A stretch of DNA of 64,000 bases from Streptomyces genisteinicus. Lineage in GTDB: Bacteria; Actinomycetota; Actinomycetes; Streptomycetales; Streptomycetaceae. Each line of letters begins with the position of its first letter. The stretch's first letter is position 1. Shown piece by piece: positions 1 through 12,282 of the stretch. The stretch is taken from positions 1,901,501 through 1,965,500 of the forward strand of contig NZ_CP060825.1 in NCBI RefSeq assembly GCF_014489615.1. Reading direction: 5' to 3'. The notes under the pieces are model-generated. The model was not told the DNA's origin and searched no databases. It saw nothing but the letters and a program-made list of their open reading frames with translations. Both the position numbers and the translations under genes were made by a program.

Positions 1-237
1 TTCGACACGATCATCGTGCCGCCGAACCAGGTCGCCATCCTGGGCATCGGCGCCACCGTGAAGCGTCCGGCGGTCATCGAGACCGCCGAGGGCACCGTCA
101 TCGGCGTCCGGGACATGACGTACCTGACGCTCTCCTACGACCACCGTCTGGTGGACGGCGCGGACGCCGCCCGCTACCTCACGGCGGTCAAGGCGATCCT
201 GGAGGCCGGCGAGTTCGAGGTCGAGCTCGGCCTGTAG
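1..237 (+). CDS. sucB: 2-oxoglutarate dehydrogenase E2 (dihydrolipoyl succinyltransferase), 3' end only
   Basis: This is the C-terminal 78 residues of a lipoyl-dependent acyltransferase; the 5' part lies outside the window. The catalytic-domain signature [16 protein letters not shown] is visible, with the active-site His and Asp of the DHRxxDG motif, followed by the usual short tail ending at the C-terminus. The enzyme transfers the succinyl (or acetyl) group from lipoyl-lysine to CoA in the cytoplasmic 2-oxoacid dehydrogenase complex. Actinobacterial E2 proteins can serve both pyruvate and 2-oxoglutarate complexes, so the exact substrate is inferred from the Streptomyces gene order with aceE nearby. 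Followed by a strong hairpin. Confidence 0.85.
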   Translation, partial: FDTIIVPPNQVAILGIGATVKRPAVIETAEGTVIGVRDMTYLTLSYDHRLVDGADAARYLTAVKAILEAGEFEVELGL

Positions 238-276
238 GGCCTCCGCGGTCCGCGCGGCCGCCGCCACGCCTGATCC

Positions 277-312
277 GTGCCCCCGTACCGGAGTGATCCG
301 GTACGGGGGCAC
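277..312. terminator. Perfect hairpin after sucB
   Basis: Two perfect 15-base arms (277-291 and 298-312) enclose a 6-base loop AGTGAT, 40 bases after the sucB stop. There is no T-run, which is normal for Streptomyces terminators. It separates sucB from the downstream large gene. Confidence 0.75.
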
Positions 313-411
313 GCGTGTGTCCGCACGCGCGTCCTCTGCCGCGTTCGCCCCTCGCCGTGCGGGGCGGGCGGATAGCGTGGCGCCCGGGGATTCGGGGCCG
401 AGGGGGAACCC

Positions 412-3400
412 ATGCGCATGGCAGATCGGCACACGCACGATCCGGTCACGGGGGTTCCGGCCGCCGGGGACGAGGCGGCGGCGCCCGGTCCCGGGGACGA
501 GACGGCGGCCCCGGGCACGCCCGCGGGCGGTACGGCGGTGCCGGGGCACGACACCGCCGGTCCGGACCACGCGGGAGCGCGGGGCACGGCGGACACCGGC
601 ACGGCGCGCACCGGCACGGCGGCCGCGGACCGCGACGGTCCCGGTGACCCTGACGGCCCCGCCGGTCGCGCCGGTCGCGACGACCCCGGTGACCGCGCCG
701 CGGAATCCGCGGCGGCTCCCGGGGGTCCGGGCCGGGCCGGAAGGGAAGGGCGGTCGCGGGACGCCGGCGGCCCGCCCGGCCCCCGCCGCGCCTCCCCCGC
801 GGGCCACACGGGCGCCGGCACGGCGATCGGCGTCGTGGTCGAACGCCACCGCAGCGGCCTGGTTCCCGAACTGCCGGGGGCACGGCAGCAGTTGGAGACG
901 CTGGCCGGGCTGCTCACCGCATACGGCTGCACCGCCGAGACGGTGGCCGACCCGGACTGGGGCACCGTGCGCGACCGGCTGGAGAGCTGGTCGGCGGCGC
1001 ACGCCGGGACGGGAGGCGGCGGCCCCGCGGTGGTGCTGTGGTCGGGCCATGCGCAGCTGCACCGGGGCCGGCTGCACCTGATCACCGCGGACACGCAGGA
1101 CCCCTCGGCCGAGACACAGGTCTACCGCACCGAGCTGCTGGCCGAGGCGGCGCTCCGTTCGGGGGCCGACCAGGTCCTGCTGGTCGTCGACACCTGCCAC
1201 GCCGGGGCGGGCGTACTGGAGCCGCTGCGCCGCGCGATGGAGGACTTCGCCTCCGCCGTGCTGCCGCCGGGGCGCGCCCAGTGGCTCGGGGTGCTCGCGG
1301 GCTGCCGGGCGCACGAGCCGGCGGCGGGGCGCGGTGTCCTGATGGACACGCTGACCGAGGTGCTGCGCGACGGACCGTCCGGCACGGGCGCGTACCGGCA
1401 CGAGTGGAGCGTCCGCAACGCGGGGGTGACCGGCGAGGCCGTCCTCCAGGAGGTGCTGGCCCGCTGGGACGACGACGGCCAGCGCCCGGCGAGCGCCTCC
1501 ACGGGCCGGGCGCTGCCGATGTTCCGCAACCCCCGGCTGCGCGGCGACGCGGGCGAGCAGCTGGTGGAGCACCTGGTGCTCGCCGCCCGGGGGGCGGGCC
1601 GCACCGAGGAGGGCTGGTTCTTCACCGGCCGGCACGCGGTGCTGACCGACGTGGTCGCCTGGCTCGCCGCCCGCGAACCCGGTCTGTTCCTCGTCACGGG
1701 CGGTGCGGGCAGCGGGAAGTCGGCGGTCCTCGGGCGGGTCGCGACGCTGTCGGACCCGCGGCGCCGCGCTGAGGTCCTCGCCCACGGGGCGCTGCTCGAC
1801 GGGGACCCGGATCCGGGCGGGAACGCGGTGGACGCGGCGCTCCATCTGCGGGGCATGACCGCGCAGGACCTCGCGGAGGCACTCGCCCGGCAGCTGGACC
1901 TGCCCGCGCCGCGTTCTCCCGCCGCGCTGGTCGCGGAGCTGGAGCCGCGGGGGCCGGGACGCCCGCCGGTGCTGGTGCTCGACGGTCTGGACGAGGCCGC
2001 GCCGGAGGAGGCCGCGGCCGTGGCCGAGCAGCTGCTGGTGCCGCTCAGCCGGGTCGCGTCCGTGCTCCTCGGCTCCCGTGCCCGCCCGTTCCGTCCGTAC
2101 GCCGCCCCGCAGGAGAGCCTGCACGGCACGCTGGCCCGGTGGCTGGGCACCCGGGTCCAGGTGGCGGATCTGGACCGGGACGCCGGCACCGCGGAGGACA
2201 TCGCCGGATACGTGCGGCGGCGGCTGGAGCGGGGCGGCCTGCCGGCGGACGTGTGCGACGCGTCGGCCCGGGCCGTGGCGGAACGCGCCGCGGCGGACGA
2301 CGGCGGGTTCCTCTTCGCGCGCATCGTGGCGCGGTCGCTGATCGGCCGGGCGGCGGAACTCGTCCCGGGCGAGCCGCCCGCCCTGCCGGAGTCCGTCGGG
2401 GACGCCTTCGCCGAGGAGCTGGCGCGGGGACCGGAGCGCGTGCGCGAGGGCGCCGTCCTGCCCGGCGCGGCGAGGGATCTGCTCACGGCCCTGGCGTGGG
2501 GGGTGGGACGCGGCATGCCCGCCCGGGGCGTGTGGGAGAGCGCGGCCGCCGCCCTCGGGGGCCCCGGGACGGTCTACGGCCCCGAGGACGTGGACTGGCT
2601 CCTCGGCGCCTACGGCGCGTTCGTGGTGGAGGACACCGACGGGTCCCAGGCGGTGTACCGGCTGTACCACCGGGAGTTCGTCGAGCACCTGCGGAACGCG
2701 GCCGCGGGGGCCGGGGCGGGGCACGGCCCGCTCGCCGGGGAACGGGTGGCCCGTGCGCTGGTCGGCCTGCTGCTGCGGCAGGCGGACGAGGCACGCGCAC
2801 CGGAGCGGGCCAACCCCTACCTCCTGTCCGGTCTCGCCGCCCACGCCCTGGACGCCGGTCCGGCGGGGATCGCGATGGTGCGGGACCTGGACCGGCGCAA
2901 CGGCCGCGCGTTCCGCCCGGTGCTCGCGCTCGTCCTCCAGCAGGCCGCCGTGCTGCTGGACGGTGCCGGACGCGCCGGGGAGGCCGTCGCCGCCGCGGGT
3001 GAGGCCGCCGGGCTGTGGCGGGAGCTCGCGGGCAGCGGCCCCGCCCACCGGCCGGCGCTGGCCTGGGCGCTCGACGCCCTGGCGCACCGGCTGGCCGCCA
3101 CGGGGGACCGGGCGGGGGCCCTGGAGGCCGCCCGGGAGGCGGCCGGGGTCCAGCGGGAGCTCGCCGCCGGGGACCCGGACGCCTTCGGGCCCGGACTGCC
3201 CTCGTACCTCGTCAACCTGGCCGCCCGGCTGTACGAGTCGGGCGAGCGCGAGGCGGCGGCGGCCCTCACGGAGGAGGCGGTCGGCCTCTGCCGGGAGCTG
3301 GCGGACCGCCGCCCGTCCGTCCATCTGCCGCTGCTGGCACGGTTCCTGATCAACCATGCGACCCACCTCCGGGCCGTCGGCAGGCGCCGGGAGGCCCTGG

Positions 3401-5871
3401 ACGGCTGCCGCGAGGCGGTCGCCGTGGCACGCCGGCTGGCCGACGACGCGCCCGTTGCGCATGCGCACCTCCTCGCGACGGCCCTCGGGGACCTCGCGGT
3501 CGAACTCGACGCGGCGGGACGGACGGCGGAGGCCCTCGACGCGGCCCAGGAGTCGGTGCGGCTGCACCGCGACCCGGCCGCCGACCGGCCCGGCGACCAT
3601 CTGCCGCGCCTGGCGAAGGCCCTGGGCAACCTGGCGGCGCTGCTCGGCTCCGCCGGGCGGGACCGGGACTCCCTCGCGCCCGCCAGGGAGGGGCTGGAGG
3701 CGGCGCGGCAGGTGGCGGCGAGCGGTCCCGCGGCCGGGCGGGCCGGGCTGTCGGACGCGCTCGCCGTGCTCGCCGGACGGCTGCTGGTCGTCGGGGAGCA
3801 CCGGGAGGCCCTGGCCCACGCGGAGGAGGCGGTGGCGCTCGACCGTGCCCTCGTCGCCGGGGACCCGGCGGCCGCCGCGGACCGGCCGGCGCGCTCGCTG
3901 ACCCTGCTGGCCACCGCGCTCGGCCGGCGGGGGGAGTACCGGGCGGCCCTGGACGCGGTCCTGGAGAGCGTCGGACTCCTGCGCGAGGCGGCCGGCCGGG
4001 ACCCCGTGACGCACCTCGCGGACCTGGCCGCGTCCCTGCACAACCTCGGCAACCACCATGCCGACGCGGGCGACACGGTCGCGGCGGTGCACGCGACCGC
4101 GGAAGCGGTCGAGCTGTACCGGCGGCTGGCCGACGACCTGCCCGCCGTCCACCTCGGCGACCTCGCCCTGAGCTGCGACGCCCTCGGCTGCCGGCTGTCG
4201 GACCTGGGCGACGGGAACCGGGCGCTCACCTGTGCGCGCAACGCCGTCGCCCTGTACCGGAAGCTGGCCGGGGACGAACCCGGGCGGTACGCGGGCGGCC
4301 TCGCGCGGTCGCTGGGCAATCTCGGACTCCGCCTGGCGCGCACGGGCGCCCACGAGGAGGCGCTCGCCGTCACGGAGGAGTCCCTGGCGCTGGAGCGCGA
4401 GCTGACCGCAGGCGATCCGCGGGCCCGGCGCCGGGTGATGGCGAGCTCGTCCTACAACCTGTCCCTCCGGCTGGCGGAGAACTCCCGTCCGCGGCAGGCG
4501 CTGGCCGCTCTGCGCGAGGCCCTCGGGATGTTCCGGGAGCTGGCCGACGACGAGCCGGCCCACTGGACGGCGCCCCTGGCGGCGGCCGTGGGGGCGCTGG
4601 GGCGGCTGCTGGCCGGCCGGGGCGACCACGACGGCGCGCGGGCCGCGGCCGACGAGGCCGTCACGCTCCTCACCGCCTGCGCCGCGGCGGACCCCGGCGC
4701 CCACACGGACATGCTGGCGGAAGCCCTCGGCGGGCTGCAGCTGGTCGGGGAGGCGGCGGGGACTCCCGGGGTCGCGGTCGCGGCGGCCCGGCGGGCCGAG
4801 GACGCGCTGGCCGGTCATCCGGCGGCGGCCCGGCGGATGCGGATGCTCCGGCTGGGGTTCGAGCTGGGGGCGGGGACCGCGGAGGACGCCGTGCGCGCCC
4901 TGGCGGCCCTCGCCTGCCCGGCCCGCGGCGGCCGCGAGGGCAGCGGCGGCGGTGCGGGCGCTGCCCCGCGGCCGGAGCCCGCCGAGGTCTTCCACGCCCG
5001 TCAGCTGCTGGTGCGCCACGCCGAGCGCGGCAGGGCGGAGTCGGCCCTGGTCCGCCGTCTGGTGCGGCAGGCCGGTTCCCGGGGGTGGCGCCGCGCGCCG
5101 GCGTGGCTCGGCCTGCCCTCCCACGCCACGGCGACGCTGATGGGGTGGTTCGACTGCGAGGACTGGGCGTCGTCCCGCGCCTACTGGGACGAGCACCGCT
5201 GGCTGCGGACCCGGCAGGCGGGAACGGCGCTCGCCGAGCTGGTCGCGCTCCAGCCGGAGGTCGCCGCGCATCTGCAGTTGTGGAGCACCGCCGTCGAGCA
5301 CGGACCGGACGTCGCGTTCCACCTCCCGCGGACGGTCGAACTGATCGACACCTGGGCGTCGGCCCGTACCCTGCGCGAGTCGCGGGAGCTGCTCGTCGCG
5401 CACGCGGACATGCTGGTCGGCCCGAACGCGCTCGTCGTGCTCACCGCCCGCAGCGGCACGGACCGGACCGTGCGGCACGCGCTGCTCCACCTCGCCGCCG
5501 CCGACGGCGTCGAGGAGGCCTACCGCTGCGCGGAGGACCGCGACGCGCTGCGCCGCCGGATCGAGCGCGCCTGCTCCGGGAGCGAGCCGGACACCGAGAC
5601 GCTCGCGCTCTGCGCGGAACTGGAGCGGACGCAGTTCGGCGACGCGTACTCCGCCGACGTGCACCGGGCGCTGGCCGCCGTCCTCGCCGGCCCGGGCGGC
5701 GAGGTGCCGCCCGTGCGGGCGGCCCCGGAGCCGGCGGAGCGGGCCCGCGCGGTGACCGGGATCGCGGCCCTGATCCGCCGTTATCCGCGTCACACGGCCG
5801 AGTTGACCGCTCTGCTGGAGGCGGTGGCGGCCGACCGGCCCTCGGCGGCCGTCCACCCGCCCGCACCCTGA
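412..5871 (+). CDS. Caspase-like peptidase / STAND NTPase / TPR multidomain protein
   Basis: A 1,819-residue protein. Residues 1 to about 135 are low-complexity Gly/Asp/Ala/Thr-rich. Residues about 138-330 look like a caspase-type (C14/CHF) peptidase: the His sits in WSGHAQ (His213) and the Cys in VDTCHAG (Cys262), with the strand-helix spacing of the dyad. A P-loop NTPase follows with Walker A GGAGSGKS (430-437) and Walker B VLVLDGLDEA (Asp524), in the style of NACHT/STAND ATPases. From about 860 to 1480 there are roughly a dozen 45-50-residue TPR-like units, each with a repeated pattern like EAVxLxRELA and a DP loop, then a helical tail. Such fusions are known in multicellular bacteria as predicted conflict or programmed-death sensors; the function here is inferred. 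Start ATG has GGGGGAA upstream; a later start inside the low-complexity head cannot be excluded. Confidence 0.85.
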   Translation: MRMADRHTHDPVTGVPAAGDEAAAPGPGDETAAPGTPAGGTAVPGHDTAGPDHAGARGTADTGTARTGTAAADRDGPGDPDGPAGRAGRDDPGDRAAESAAAPGGPGRAGREGRSRDAGGPPGPRRASPAGHTGAGTAIGVVVERHRSGLVPELPGARQQLETLAGLLTAYGCTAETVADPDWGTVRDRLESWSAAHAGTGGGGPAVVLWSGHAQLHRGRLHLITADTQDPSAETQVYRTELLAEAALRSGADQVLLVVDTCHAGAGVLEPLRRAMEDFASAVLPPGRAQWLGVLAGCRAHEPAAGRGVLMDTLTEVLRDGPSGTGAYRHEWSVRNAGVTGEAVLQEVLARWDDDGQRPASASTGRALPMFRNPRLRGDAGEQLVEHLVLAARGAGRTEEGWFFTGRHAVLTDVVAWLAAREPGLFLVTGGAGSGKSAVLGRVATLSDPRRRAEVLAHGALLDGDPDPGGNAVDAALHLRGMTAQDLAEALARQLDLPAPRSPAALVAELEPRGPGRPPVLVLDGLDEAAPEEAAAVAEQLLVPLSRVASVLLGSRARPFRPYAAPQESLHGTLARWLGTRVQVADLDRDAGTAEDIAGYVRRRLERGGLPADVCDASARAVAERAAADDGGFLFARIVARSLIGRAAELVPGEPPALPESVGDAFAEELARGPERVREGAVLPGAARDLLTALAWGVGRGMPARGVWESAAAALGGPGTVYGPEDVDWLLGAYGAFVVEDTDGSQAVYRLYHREFVEHLRNAAAGAGAGHGPLAGERVARALVGLLLRQADEARAPERANPYLLSGLAAHALDAGPAGIAMVRDLDRRNGRAFRPVLALVLQQAAVLLDGAGRAGEAVAAAGEAAGLWRELAGSGPAHRPALAWALDALAHRLAATGDRAGALEAAREAAGVQRELAAGDPDAFGPGLPSYLVNLAARLYESGEREAAAALTEEAVGLCRELADRRPSVHLPLLARFLINHATHLRAVGRRREALDGCREAVAVARRLADDAPVAHAHLLATALGDLAVELDAAGRTAEALDAAQESVRLHRDPAADRPGDHLPRLAKALGNLAALLGSAGRDRDSLAPAREGLEAARQVAASGPAAGRAGLSDALAVLAGRLLVVGEHREALAHAEEAVALDRALVAGDPAAAADRPARSLTLLATALGRRGEYRAALDAVLESVGLLREAAGRDPVTHLADLAASLHNLGNHHADAGDTVAAVHATAEAVELYRRLADDLPAVHLGDLALSCDALGCRLSDLGDGNRALTCARNAVALYRKLAGDEPGRYAGGLARSLGNLGLRLARTGAHEEALAVTEESLALERELTAGDPRARRRVMASSSYNLSLRLAENSRPRQALAALREALGMFRELADDEPAHWTAPLAAAVGALGRLLAGRGDHDGARAAADEAVTLLTACAAADPGAHTDMLAEALGGLQLVGEAAGTPGVAVAAARRAEDALAGHPAAARRMRMLRLGFELGAGTAEDAVRALAALACPARGGREGSGGGAGAAPRPEPAEVFHARQLLVRHAERGRAESALVRRLVRQAGSRGWRRAPAWLGLPSHATATLMGWFDCEDWASSRAYWDEHRWLRTRQAGTALAELVALQPEVAAHLQLWSTAVEHGPDVAFHLPRTVELIDTWASARTLRESRELLVAHADMLVGPNALVVLTARSGTDRTVRHALLHLAAADGVEEAYRCAEDRDALRRRIERACSGSEPDTETLALCAELERTQFGDAYSADVHRALAAVLAGPGGEVPPVRAAPEPAERARAVTGIAALIRRYPRHTAELTALLEAVAADRPSAAVHPPAP

Positions 5872-5907
5872 CGACGTGCGGTTTCCCGTCCTCGCGGAGG
5901 CCCGGCG

Positions 5908-5927
5908 GGACGGCGGGGCCGCCGTCC
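5908..5927. terminator. Short perfect hairpin after the caspase-NTPase gene
   Basis: Nine-base arms (5908-5916, 5919-5927) with a 2-base GG centre, 36 bases after the stop. Plausible terminator, but short hairpins of this kind are common in such GC-rich DNA. Confidence 0.4.
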
Positions 5928-6017
5928 GGGACCCTGCGGCACGGCACGCCCACGGAGGGTGCGGGGGGATTCCTCTCCGGTAACCTCGGCGTCGGCCATC
6001 TGGTGAGGAGCGCATTC

Positions 6018-6641
6018 ATGACCGTCCCCGTCGTCCACTCGCTGCGCGACCAGATCCGCGAGCACATCGTGGAGGGGATCGTCAGCGGGCGCTGGAAGCC
6101 CGGTGAGCGGATCGTCGAGCGCCGGATCGCGACGGAGCTGGAGGTCTCGCAGACACCGGTGCGCGAGGCGCTGCGCGAACTGGAGTCGCTGCGGCTGATC
6201 GAGTCGGCGCCCAACAAGGGCGTACGGGTGCGGAACCTGACGGCCGCGGACCTTGAGGAGAGCTATCCGGTCCGGGCCGGTCTGGAGCAGATCGCCGCGG
6301 AGCTCGCGGCGGACCGGCTGGCGGCGGACTGCTCGGCGCTGGAGCCCCATGTGACGGCCCTCTACGAGGCGGACCGGCACGCCGACGGCACGGCCCAGGT
6401 GCGCCACACGGTGGCCTTCCACCGGGAGCTGGTGAAGGCCGCGGGCAACAGCGTGCTGCTGCACACCTGGGAGGGCCTCGGGATCGAGGTCTTCACGGCG
6501 CTGTCGATCCGGTGGCTGGGGACGGTGCAGAAGTCCTACGCGGAGGAGCACCAGGATCTGGTGGAGGCGTTCCGGCGGCGCGACCCGGAGATCGGCGCCC
6601 TCGTGAAGGCCCACGTCCTCGGCTGCGCACCGCGCGCGTAG
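6018..6641 (+). CDS. GntR-family transcriptional regulator (FCD/FadR-VanR type)
   Basis: A 207-residue regulator. Residues about 5-75 form the GntR winged helix-turn-helix, with the typical LRDQIREHIVEGIVSG start and the SQTPVREALRELE recognition-helix region; the rest is an all-helical FCD ligand-binding domain that usually binds a small carboxylic acid with a metal. GAGGAG lies 7 bases before the chosen ATG; the reading frame is open far upstream but without homology. It lies directly before aceE in the same direction. A perfect palindrome overlaps the aceE promoter, so it may regulate aceE as PdhR does in enterobacteria; this is inference from position only. Confidence 0.88.
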   Translation: MTVPVVHSLRDQIREHIVEGIVSGRWKPGERIVERRIATELEVSQTPVREALRELESLRLIESAPNKGVRVRNLTAADLEESYPVRAGLEQIAAELAADRLAADCSALEPHVTALYEADRHADGTAQVRHTVAFHRELVKAAGNSVLLHTWEGLGIEVFTALSIRWLGTVQKSYAEEHQDLVEAFRRRDPEIGALVKAHVLGCAPRA

Positions 6642-7028
6642 CGGCGGCCCGCGGTTCAGCCCCGCGCGGGGCTGCGGTTCAGGCCTCGGGGGCTGCGCTC
6701 CCGGGCACGTTCAGCCCTAGCGGGACTGCGGTCCCGGGGCGCGTGCGCGCCTGAGGACGACGGCCGCAGGCCGTGCCGCCACCACCACCCCGCCCGCAGC
6801 CCGGCCCGTGCCCGTGCCCCGCTCCGGCGGGGCTGGAGCCGGCCGCCCTCCGGACCGGGACCACAGGCCGCCGCCGCGCGAGCCCGGGATCACCCTGCGA
6901 GCCGGCGCGGCTGGAAGTGGGCTCACGGTGCTCGAGAGGCCCCCGGGAGAAGAGGGCGTTTAGGGGGCATTTACCCAGGCACCCCGTGCCCACTTTTGCG
7001 GCACCGGATGCCAATTTCACCCCAACCT
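6642..7028. other. Gene-free spacer before aceE
   Basis: About 390 bases of extremely GC-rich sequence with short redundant phrases (variants of GGTTCAGGCC and CCCGCGGG). No open frame with coding character was recognised; the frames open here are antisense or artefacts of composition. The A+T content rises only from about 6955 as the aceE promoter begins. Confidence 0.6.
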
Positions 7029-7058
7029 TTGATCGATCATCGATCAGCGACTTACAGT
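7029..7058 (+). promoter_or_regulatory. aceE promoter with overlapping palindromic operator
   Basis: TTGATC (7029-7034) and TACAGT (7053-7058), 18 bases apart, form a good housekeeping -35/-10 pair. The 17-base odd palindrome TGATCGATCATCGATCA (7030-7046) covers the -35 and most of the spacer, where a repressor would block RNA polymerase. The predicted leader to the aceE start is about 85 bases. The nearest candidate regulator is the GntR protein encoded just upstream. Confidence 0.6.
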
Positions 7059-7148
7059 CTTCGGCGGGTCCACCGACCCGTTCGCCCTGTCCTGCCAGAC
7101 ACGGCACCCCCTTATCTCCACCCCCCTCCTGTCCGGAAGGCGGCGATC

Positions 7149-9818
7149 ATGACCGACCCCGTAGGCAAGCTTCCGAGCGAGCTCGACCAGCTCCCGGACC
7201 GCGACGCCGAGGAGACCGCCGAGTGGGCGGCCTCCCTCGACGCAGTCGCGGAGCACGCCGGACCGCACCGCGCCGCGTACCTGATGCGCCGCACGCTCCA
7301 GCACGCCGAGAAGGCGGGCGTCGCCCTGCCCAGGCTGCTGGAGACGGACTACGTCAACACCATCCCCACCTCCGCCGAGCCCGCGCTCGACGGCGACGAG
7401 GAGATGGAGGCGCGCATCACCGCGTGGAACCGCTGGAACGCGGCCGCCATGGTGACCCGCGGCTCCCGGTTCGGCGTCGGCGGCCACATCGCCACCTTCG
7501 CCTCCGCGGCCTGGCTCTACGAGACCGGCTTCAACCACTTCTTCCGCGGCAAGGAGGGGGACGGCAGCGGCGACCAGCTGTACATCCAGGGCCACGCCTC
7601 CCCCGGCATCTACGCCCGCGCCTTCCTCGACGGCCGCCTCACCGAGGCGCACCTCGACAACTTCCGCCAGGAGTCCGGCGGCAACGGCCTCCCCTCGTAC
7701 CCGCACCCGCGCCGGCTGCCCTGGCTGTGGGAGTTCCCGACGGTCTCCATGGGCCTCGGCCCGCTGTCGGCGATCTACCAGGCCCGGTTCAACCGCTACC
7801 TCCAGGGCCGCGGGATCAAGGACACCAGCAACTCCCACGTCTGGGCCTTCCTCGGCGACGGCGAGATGGACGAGCCCGAGTCGACCGCGGCACTCGCCCT
7901 CGCCTCCCGCGAGCGCCTGGACAACCTGACCTTCGTGATCAACTGCAACCTGCAGCGCCTCGACGGTCCGGTCCGCGCCAACTTCAAGATCGTGCAGGAG
8001 CTGGAGGCCCAGTTCCGCGGCGCCGGCTGGAACGTCGTGAAGTCGCTGTGGGGTTCCGCCTGGGACGAGCTGTTCCAGCTCGACACGGCGGGCGCGCTGG
8101 TGCGCCGCCTGCGGGAGGTGCCGGACGCGCAGTTCCAGACGTACGCGACCCGCGACGTCGCCTACATCCGCGAGCACTTCTTCGGCGCCGAGCCGGCCCT
8201 CGTCGAGCTGGCGAAACTGCTGACGGACGCCAAGATCTCCGAGTGTTTCCACACCTCCCGCGGCGGCCACGAGGCCCGCAAGGTGTACGCGGCGTACAAG
8301 GCGGCGCTGGCGCACAAGGGCGCGCCGACGGTGATCCTCGCCCAGACGGTCAAGGGCTTCACCCTCGGCAAGGGCTTCGAGTCCAAGAACGCCAACCACC
8401 AGATGAAGAAGCTGACGACCGACGAGTTCAAGGGCATGCGCGACCTGCTCGGACTCCCGATCGCGGACAGCGCCTTCGCCGACGGCCTGGTGCCCTACGG
8501 CCACCCGGGCGCCGACTCCCCCGAGGTGCGCTACCTCCAGGAGCGCCGCGCCGCCCTCGGCGGCCCCGCCCCGGCCCGCCGTCTGCACGCTTCGGCACCG
8601 CTGCCCGAGCCGGAGGAGCGCGCGTTCGCCGCGCTGAAGAAGGGCTCCGGCAAGCAGGAGATGGCCACGACCATGGCGTTCGTCCGCCTGGTCAAGGACC
8701 TGATGCGGGACAAGCAGACCGGGAAGCGCTGGGTGCCGATCGTCCCCGACGAGGCGCGCACCTTCGGCATGGAGTCGCTGTTCCCGTCCGCGGGCATCTA
8801 CTCGCCGCTGGGCCAGACGTACGAGCCGGTCGACCGCGACCAGCTGATGTACTACAAGGAGGCCAAGGACGGCCAGATCCTCAACGAGGGGATCACCGAG
8901 GCCGGCGCCATGGCCGACTTCATCGCCGCCGCCACGTCGTACGCGACGCACGGCGAGACGATGATCCCGTTCTACATCTTCTACTCGATGTTCGGCTGGC
9001 AGCGGACCGGCGACCAGATGTGGCAGCTCGCCGACCAGCTCGGCAAGGGCTTCATCGTCGGCGCCACCGCCGGGCGCACCACGCTGACCGGTGAGGGCCT
9101 CCAGCACGCCGACGGCCATTCGCACCTGATCGCCGCCACCAACCCGGCGTCGCTCAACTACGACCCGGCGTTCGCGTACGAGATCGCGGTGATCGTCAAG
9201 GACGGTCTGCGGCGGATGTACGGCCCCGACGCCGAGGACGTCTTCTACTACCTGACGGTCTACAACGAGCCGAAGCCGCAGCCCGCCATGCCGGAGGGCG
9301 TGGAGGAGGGCATCGTCAAGGGCCTGTACCGCTTCAACGAGGGCTCGGCCGGCACGGACGCCCCGCGTCTCCAGCTGCTCGCCTCGGGCACGGCGATCCA
9401 CTGGGCCCTGGCGGCCCAGGAGCTGCTGGCGAACGACTGGAACGTGGCCGCCGACGTGTGGTCCGCGACGTCCTGGGGCGAGCTGCGCCGGGACGCCCTG
9501 GAGGCGGACGAGGCCCTGCTCCGCGGCGAGGAGCGCGTCCCGTACGTCACCCAGGCGCTGGCCGGCGCCCCCGGCCCGGTGCTGGCGGTGTCCGACTGGA
9601 TGCGCCAGGTGCCGGACCAGATCAGCCAGTGGGTGGAGCAGGACTGGTCGTCGCTGGGCACGGACGGCTTCGGTCTCTCCGACACCCGTGACGCGGCCCG
9701 CCGCCACTTCGGCGTGGACCCGCAGTCGATCGCGGTCGCCGCGCTGGCCCAGCTGGCGAAGCGGGGCGAGGTCCCGGCGTCCGCCGTGAAGGAGGCGCGC
9801 GAGCGCTACGGCCTGTAG
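7149..9818 (+). CDS. aceE: Pyruvate dehydrogenase E1, homodimeric type
   Basis: An 889-residue protein of the usual length for single-chain AceE. It decarboxylates pyruvate with thiamine diphosphate and passes the acetyl group to the lipoyl domain of E2. The ThDP/magnesium motif is visible as [10 protein letters not shown] near residue 237 followed by NCNLQRLDG; the N-terminal part has the DYVNTIP stretch and the C-terminal half the transketolase-like pyrimidine domain ([11 protein letters not shown]). ATG 7149 is chosen because GGAAGG stands 8 bases upstream; the open frame upstream (from 6996) covers the promoter. Its lipoyl cofactor is supplied by lipB and lipA 12 kb downstream. Expression is likely controlled through the palindrome at 7030. 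Confidence 0.95.
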   Translation: MTDPVGKLPSELDQLPDRDAEETAEWAASLDAVAEHAGPHRAAYLMRRTLQHAEKAGVALPRLLETDYVNTIPTSAEPALDGDEEMEARITAWNRWNAAAMVTRGSRFGVGGHIATFASAAWLYETGFNHFFRGKEGDGSGDQLYIQGHASPGIYARAFLDGRLTEAHLDNFRQESGGNGLPSYPHPRRLPWLWEFPTVSMGLGPLSAIYQARFNRYLQGRGIKDTSNSHVWAFLGDGEMDEPESTAALALASRERLDNLTFVINCNLQRLDGPVRANFKIVQELEAQFRGAGWNVVKSLWGSAWDELFQLDTAGALVRRLREVPDAQFQTYATRDVAYIREHFFGAEPALVELAKLLTDAKISECFHTSRGGHEARKVYAAYKAALAHKGAPTVILAQTVKGFTLGKGFESKNANHQMKKLTTDEFKGMRDLLGLPIADSAFADGLVPYGHPGADSPEVRYLQERRAALGGPAPARRLHASAPLPEPEERAFAALKKGSGKQEMATTMAFVRLVKDLMRDKQTGKRWVPIVPDEARTFGMESLFPSAGIYSPLGQTYEPVDRDQLMYYKEAKDGQILNEGITEAGAMADFIAAATSYATHGETMIPFYIFYSMFGWQRTGDQMWQLADQLGKGFIVGATAGRTTLTGEGLQHADGHSHLIAATNPASLNYDPAFAYEIAVIVKDGLRRMYGPDAEDVFYYLTVYNEPKPQPAMPEGVEEGIVKGLYRFNEGSAGTDAPRLQLLASGTAIHWALAAQELLANDWNVAADVWSATSWGELRRDALEADEALLRGEERVPYVTQALAGAPGPVLAVSDWMRQVPDQISQWVEQDWSSLGTDGFGLSDTRDAARRHFGVDPQSIAVAALAQLAKRGEVPASAVKEARERYGL

Positions 9819-9823
9819 CAGGC

Positions 9824-9894
9824 GCGGGCGGGACGGCGTCCCGCCCGCCGCACGGTCGCCGTCCCGCAGGGGCCGCCCGGTTCCGGGCGGCCCC
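9824..9894. terminator. Double hairpin between convergent aceE and kinase genes
   Basis: Two perfect inverted repeats: 11-base arms 9824-9834 and 9838-9848, then 12-base arms 9869-9880 and 9883-9894. They lie between two convergent genes and can serve transcripts from both sides. Confidence 0.7.
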
Positions 9895-9912
9895 CGCGGC
9901 GTCCGCGAGCCG

Positions 9913-12036
<2,124 letters not shown>

Positions 12037-12241
12037 ACCCGCCCTCCCCACCGACCCGCCCGGCTCCCCAGTATGCCCTCTGTGTCCGTCCGGGCACGGA
12101 CGGACACCGCCGCCGCACGATCCGGAGCGGGCCGGCGCGGGGTCCCCCGGGCGGGCCCGCCGGACCCCGGACCGGCGGCGGGGGCGACGCCCGCCGCCGG
12201 CTGCGGGGGACGATGCCCGACCCTGGCTCCGGGGTCGATGC

Positions 12242-12272
12242 TTGACCCTGACACCGTGTGAACCCGTGCAGT
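12242..12272 (+). promoter_or_regulatory. MerR-type promoter with 19-bp spacer
   Basis: TTGACC (12242-12247) and TGCAGT (12267-12272) are separated by exactly 19 bases, the elongated spacing typical of promoters activated by MerR proteins. The spacer carries a small dyad ACAC-C-GTGT. The start codon of the MerR gene lies only about 10 bases after the -10 hexamer, so the transcript leader is very short. Probably autoregulated. Confidence 0.6.
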
Positions 12273-12282
12273 GGGAGACGTC

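Noticed and set aside
2817..4373. 518-residue minus-strand frame over the caspase-NTPase gene
   Set aside because: Composition artefact opposite the TPR region; no recognisable domain and no ribosome site.
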